The translations under genes were made by a program, and so were the position numbers. A stretch of DNA of 64,000 nucleotides from an uncultured Allomuricauda sp. (GTDB taxonomy: Bacteria > Bacteroidota > Bacteroidia > Flavobacteriales > Flavobacteriaceae), in assembly GCF_947495325.1 (NCBI RefSeq), contig NZ_CANLYK010000002.1:372001-436000 (forward strand), in the 5' to 3' direction. This document shows, in pieces, positions 62,401-64,000 of this stretch (its first letter is position 1; each line of letters begins with the position of its first letter). The notes below the pieces were generated by a model. It searched no databases. It was given only the letters and a program-made list of their open reading frames with translations, and was not told where the DNA came from.

Positions 62401-64000
62401 AGTGAACGATTTCACTTTTACCAATGGTGAAGAAGGGGATTATGAATTTATTGTGGTTGATGGAAACAATTGTTCTTTTGTTTCAAACAGCGTATCAATT
62501 GTTGTTGCTCCATCAGTTGAATACACTACCTCTTTAACAGATGAAACTTGTTTTGGTATAGCCGATGGTACATTTGCCGTCAACGTATCCAATTCTAATG
62601 GATATACATTATCATACACATTAACATATCCTGATACCTCAACAGTAGCAAATACTTCCGGTTCATTTACAGGATTGCCACAAGGCGATTACTCTTTGGC
62701 CATTACCCAAACCCAAGGTTCGGTTTCCTGTAATTTTACAGAAACTTTTACCATAGGTGGACAAGCAAGTGGTATTAGCGGAGACGCAGTGTTGATTCAA
62801 GATTATACTTGTTTGCAAGATGGAATTATAGAAGCTCAAAATGTTGCCGGCGGTACCGCACCCTATGAATATAGTATAGATGGCACCAACTTTTCCAGTG
62901 CTGTAGGCGCGGAAACTTTTTCAAACCTAACCAATGGCACATATACAATAACCATTCGAGATGCGAACAACTGTACTTTTGCCACAAATGCAATTACGTT
63001 AGACCCATTAAACCCGCCTTCAGATCTAACTTTCGTCGCCACTACACCTAATTGTCCTGCGTTGACTTCAGATGTAACCGTAACCGTGGTGGATGGAAAT
63101 ACCCCGTTCGTTTTTGAAATTACCGCACCATTACCTATTGCCGCGACTTCCATAACTGGAGCCTCTGCAGATTTTGATGGACTTGCTCCAGGAACCTACA
63201 CTTTTCAGGTTACCGATGACAAAGGCTGTGTTTACAGTGAATCTTTCACAATAAACCCTGTAAGCGAAATTAATGTTACAGGACAGTTAGTAAGTAATAT
63301 TACTTGTTTTAACGATACGGATGGTGAGGTTACTTTTACCGTTGCTGATTTTAATACTGATTTCAACTATTCCGTTACAGGACCGGCCAACTTTTCTGCG
63401 AATAACCAAACCAATGGAACTATTCCCTTAACAGGATTGGATGATGGAACCTATACTATAGTTGTAACGGACAACCTTACCAACTGTACTGCAACAACAG
63501 ATGTAACAGTTAATGCTCCAGCCGCAGCTCTCACAATAAGTGCTGCCGAAACTCAACCAACATGTATTGTTGATGGAAGCGTAATACTGACCTCTACTGG
63601 AGGATGGGGTGGAAATACATTTACACTTACCAATCCAGATGCCTCAATTTTTGGAACAAATAGCGCTGGCTCTTTTAATGCACTTACCCAAACGGGTACA
63701 TATACGGCCTCAGTAGCTGATGTTAATGGCTGTATTGTTACAACAACATTCGATTTAGACCCGGCAATCGCACCTGTATTGGCCATCGTGCCAAATGACA
63801 CCTGTTTTGATGATGCTGTTGGTTTAACCCTAACGGCCAATGTGACTTCTGGAGGTGATGGAAATTTTGAGTACAGCCTTAATGGTGGTGCTTTTGGAAC
63901 AAACAATGTTTTCACAGGATTGACCTCAGGAACCTATACTATTGATGTTAGAGATGGCAAAAGCTGTACGGACTCAGCATCCATTACAATAAACCCAGAA
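59426..64000 (+). CDS. Giant T9SS-type surface adhesin (DUF11-like and SprB-like repeats), 3' end beyond window
   Basis: At least 1525 residues, open to the last base. Signal peptide (RNFLKTILCLLGIWFLGLYGHA), an N-terminal globular region with YWAGLYWAG, a DUF11-type repeat domain (about 388-500: DIVLEKKV, YVLSFVNTGND), Ig-like parts, and from about residue 940 repeats of SprB type with C-x4-DG near the start and GTYTITIRDANNCTF-like ends, each about 75-90 residues. Type IX cargo of this kind works in gliding or attachment; its C-terminal sorting domain is expected beyond the window. ATG lies 1 base after the PorP/SprF stop, so expression is linked. Confidence 0.88.
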   Translation, partial: MTRNFLKTILCLLGIWFLGLYGHAQEVPFSPRLDDGGNTYLNIKGDYTFLSNSVMNSVSDGHDVNTPYNGNGSNNSLHVEYVDIDSDPSTFNSSSSTLSVPACSQIYWAGLYWAGNYDVERDGDHRSRYESGYTDDSNHYDVTQVKLRIPGSSTYIDLQADTAADPVGEEDDIIVDGYNTLPNDPYVCYKNVTNILQGLADPNGDYFVGNVRGTRGATSYGCAGWTLVVIYENPTLTGKYISVFDGYEGITTQSGNQSADITVSGFNTIPTGPVNARIGVSTLEGETSLDGDTFGIISNSSASFTDITNAANPDDNFFNSTITDDGANVTSRNVNSTNAIGFDSDVFDLNNPSNSIIDNEDTSATLRLGTDGDWFASFLVTFGVEIIEPDIVLEKKVQDIGGSDITGLGVNLGQQLDYVLSFVNTGNDDATNYTIRDILPINVTLDETTLTLPGVGDGDPTNDVTYTYNPTTREVIFSIPDSYVQEGDPISEIRMRVQVAENCFDFVDACTDIIENLAYSTYEGVINDNQISDDPSVSDFDDCGFTTPGATNFLLDDLTGCNYTRTVLLCGANVTLDAGDNFDNYVWYRDENGNQEIDGGDTILTDGDPDGDPSTFLVDEAATYMVDKQVADPCKDFAEIIIVELFGATQSNPITALINDTTNTVDGEIVVCPNDGSELPQIFLCGLNDTELVQINIPDADSIEWEQLDETSCAAATADCANTNNSCTWNNVGAGSDFLASDAGQYRLVINYQNGCFSRFYFNIFKNPLDPQYTSRDLICSSDGNITVTNMPLDYEYRLINQTTGNELVAYNSNPSFTITSNGAYTVEMRQQGVVDGCVFVLDNIGILDRDFQVDVVTKDTDCIGLGEIAISVLNVEAQYYYEISQGGTIVDTFGPSNDNNYTFENLNDGVYDVAISTDDGCAYTEQVTINDVTDLAVTALTTKNIDCTDGIITVTGSGGFPNPDYTYAIWSYNGVDLYTDVGDIPGGAYQVVNDFTFTNGEEGDYEFIVVDGNNCSFVSNSVSIVVAPSVEYTTSLTDETCFGIADGTFAVNVSNSNGYTLSYTLTYPDTSTVANTSGSFTGLPQGDYSLAITQTQGSVSCNFTETFTIGGQASGISGDAVLIQDYTCLQDGIIEAQNVAGGTAPYEYSIDGTNFSSAVGAETFSNLTNGTYTITIRDANNCTFATNAITLDPLNPPSDLTFVATTPNCPALTSDVTVTVVDGNTPFVFEITAPLPIAATSITGASADFDGLAPGTYTFQVTDDKGCVYSESFTINPVSEINVTGQLVSNITCFNDTDGEVTFTVADFNTDFNYSVTGPANFSANNQTNGTIPLTGLDDGTYTIVVTDNLTNCTATTDVTVNAPAAALTISAAETQPTCIVDGSVILTSTGGWGGNTFTLTNPDASIFGTNSAGSFNALTQTGTYTASVADVNGCIVTTTFDLDPAIAPVLAIVPNDTCFDDAVGLTLTANVTSGGDGNFEYSLNGGAFGTNNVFTGLTSGTYTIDVRDGKSCTDSASITINPE

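Noticed and set aside
60193..63915. Several open frames opposite the giant adhesin
   Set aside because: They mirror Thr/Asn/Gly-rich repeat coding sequence and show no domain or start signal.
1..64000. CRISPR array, tRNA or rRNA genes
   Set aside because: No regularly spaced repeats and no cloverleaf or rRNA-like sequence was noticed in the intergenic stretches.

Overview
The window looks like chromosomal DNA of a marine-type member of the Flavobacteriia (Bacteroidota). The evidence is a TonB-dependent/Oar-like receptor, several gene families largely confined to this group (DUF4254, DUF6427, DUF6341, DUF4837, DUF4175, DUF6909), type IX secretion (T9SS) partners (type B sorting domain, PorP/SprF, PorE-like OmpA protein), Bacteroidota-type promoters (TTG, about 20 bases, TAnnTTTG), few Shine-Dalgarno sequences and many small lipoproteins. 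I cannot name the species.

Layout. 1-1633: 3' end of an outer-membrane receptor. 1648-6279: a compact five-gene restriction-modification cassette on the minus strand, made of a controller protein, two 5-methylcytosine methyltransferases and two Bpu10I/BbvCI-like endonuclease subunits. It is bracketed by two inverted elements that share both ends but carry different hairpin cores. 6579-11330: TetR regulator, GT9 glycosyltransferase, DUF4254, DUF6427, DUF6341 and purD. 11471-26235: a surface polysaccharide locus. It holds a UDP-xylose synthase, a WecA/MraY-type initiating transferase, WecG-like, GT4 and WecF-like glycosyltransferases, two Wzy/WaaL-type membrane proteins, a Wzx flippase, RmlA, RmlB, a WecE transaminase, a sugar formyltransferase and a Wzz-like protein. 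Together these suggest a Wzx/Wzy glycan containing Fuc4N that is N-formylated instead of N-acetylated. A DUF1566 lipoprotein gene with an in-frame stop ends the large operon.

26238-43841: housekeeping and envelope genes (DUF6909, GH3, M23 peptidase, TatA, PorE-like OmpA protein, DUF4837, MltD-like transglycosylase, pgk, holB, DoxX, OmpH/Skp, methyltransferase, mnmG, ybeY). Two near-perfect parS-like palindromes flank mnmG, which hints that the region lies near the replication origin. 43834-54832: a DUF4175 membrane/coiled-coil protein, gltX (with a short palindromic repeat read in frame), a sulfatase lipoprotein, an SPFH protein, an Omp85-like barrel and glnS. 55097-64000: a T9SS operon encoding a type B cargo protein, a PorP/SprF protein fused to two SPOR-like repeats, and a giant DUF11/SprB-repeat surface protein that runs off the window end.

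The most unusual parts are the restriction cassette with its inverted hairpin-bearing borders and promoter-embedded operator, the formyl variant of an ECA-like Fuc4N pathway, and the parS-like sites around mnmG. All family assignments come from reading motifs by eye; no database search was run.
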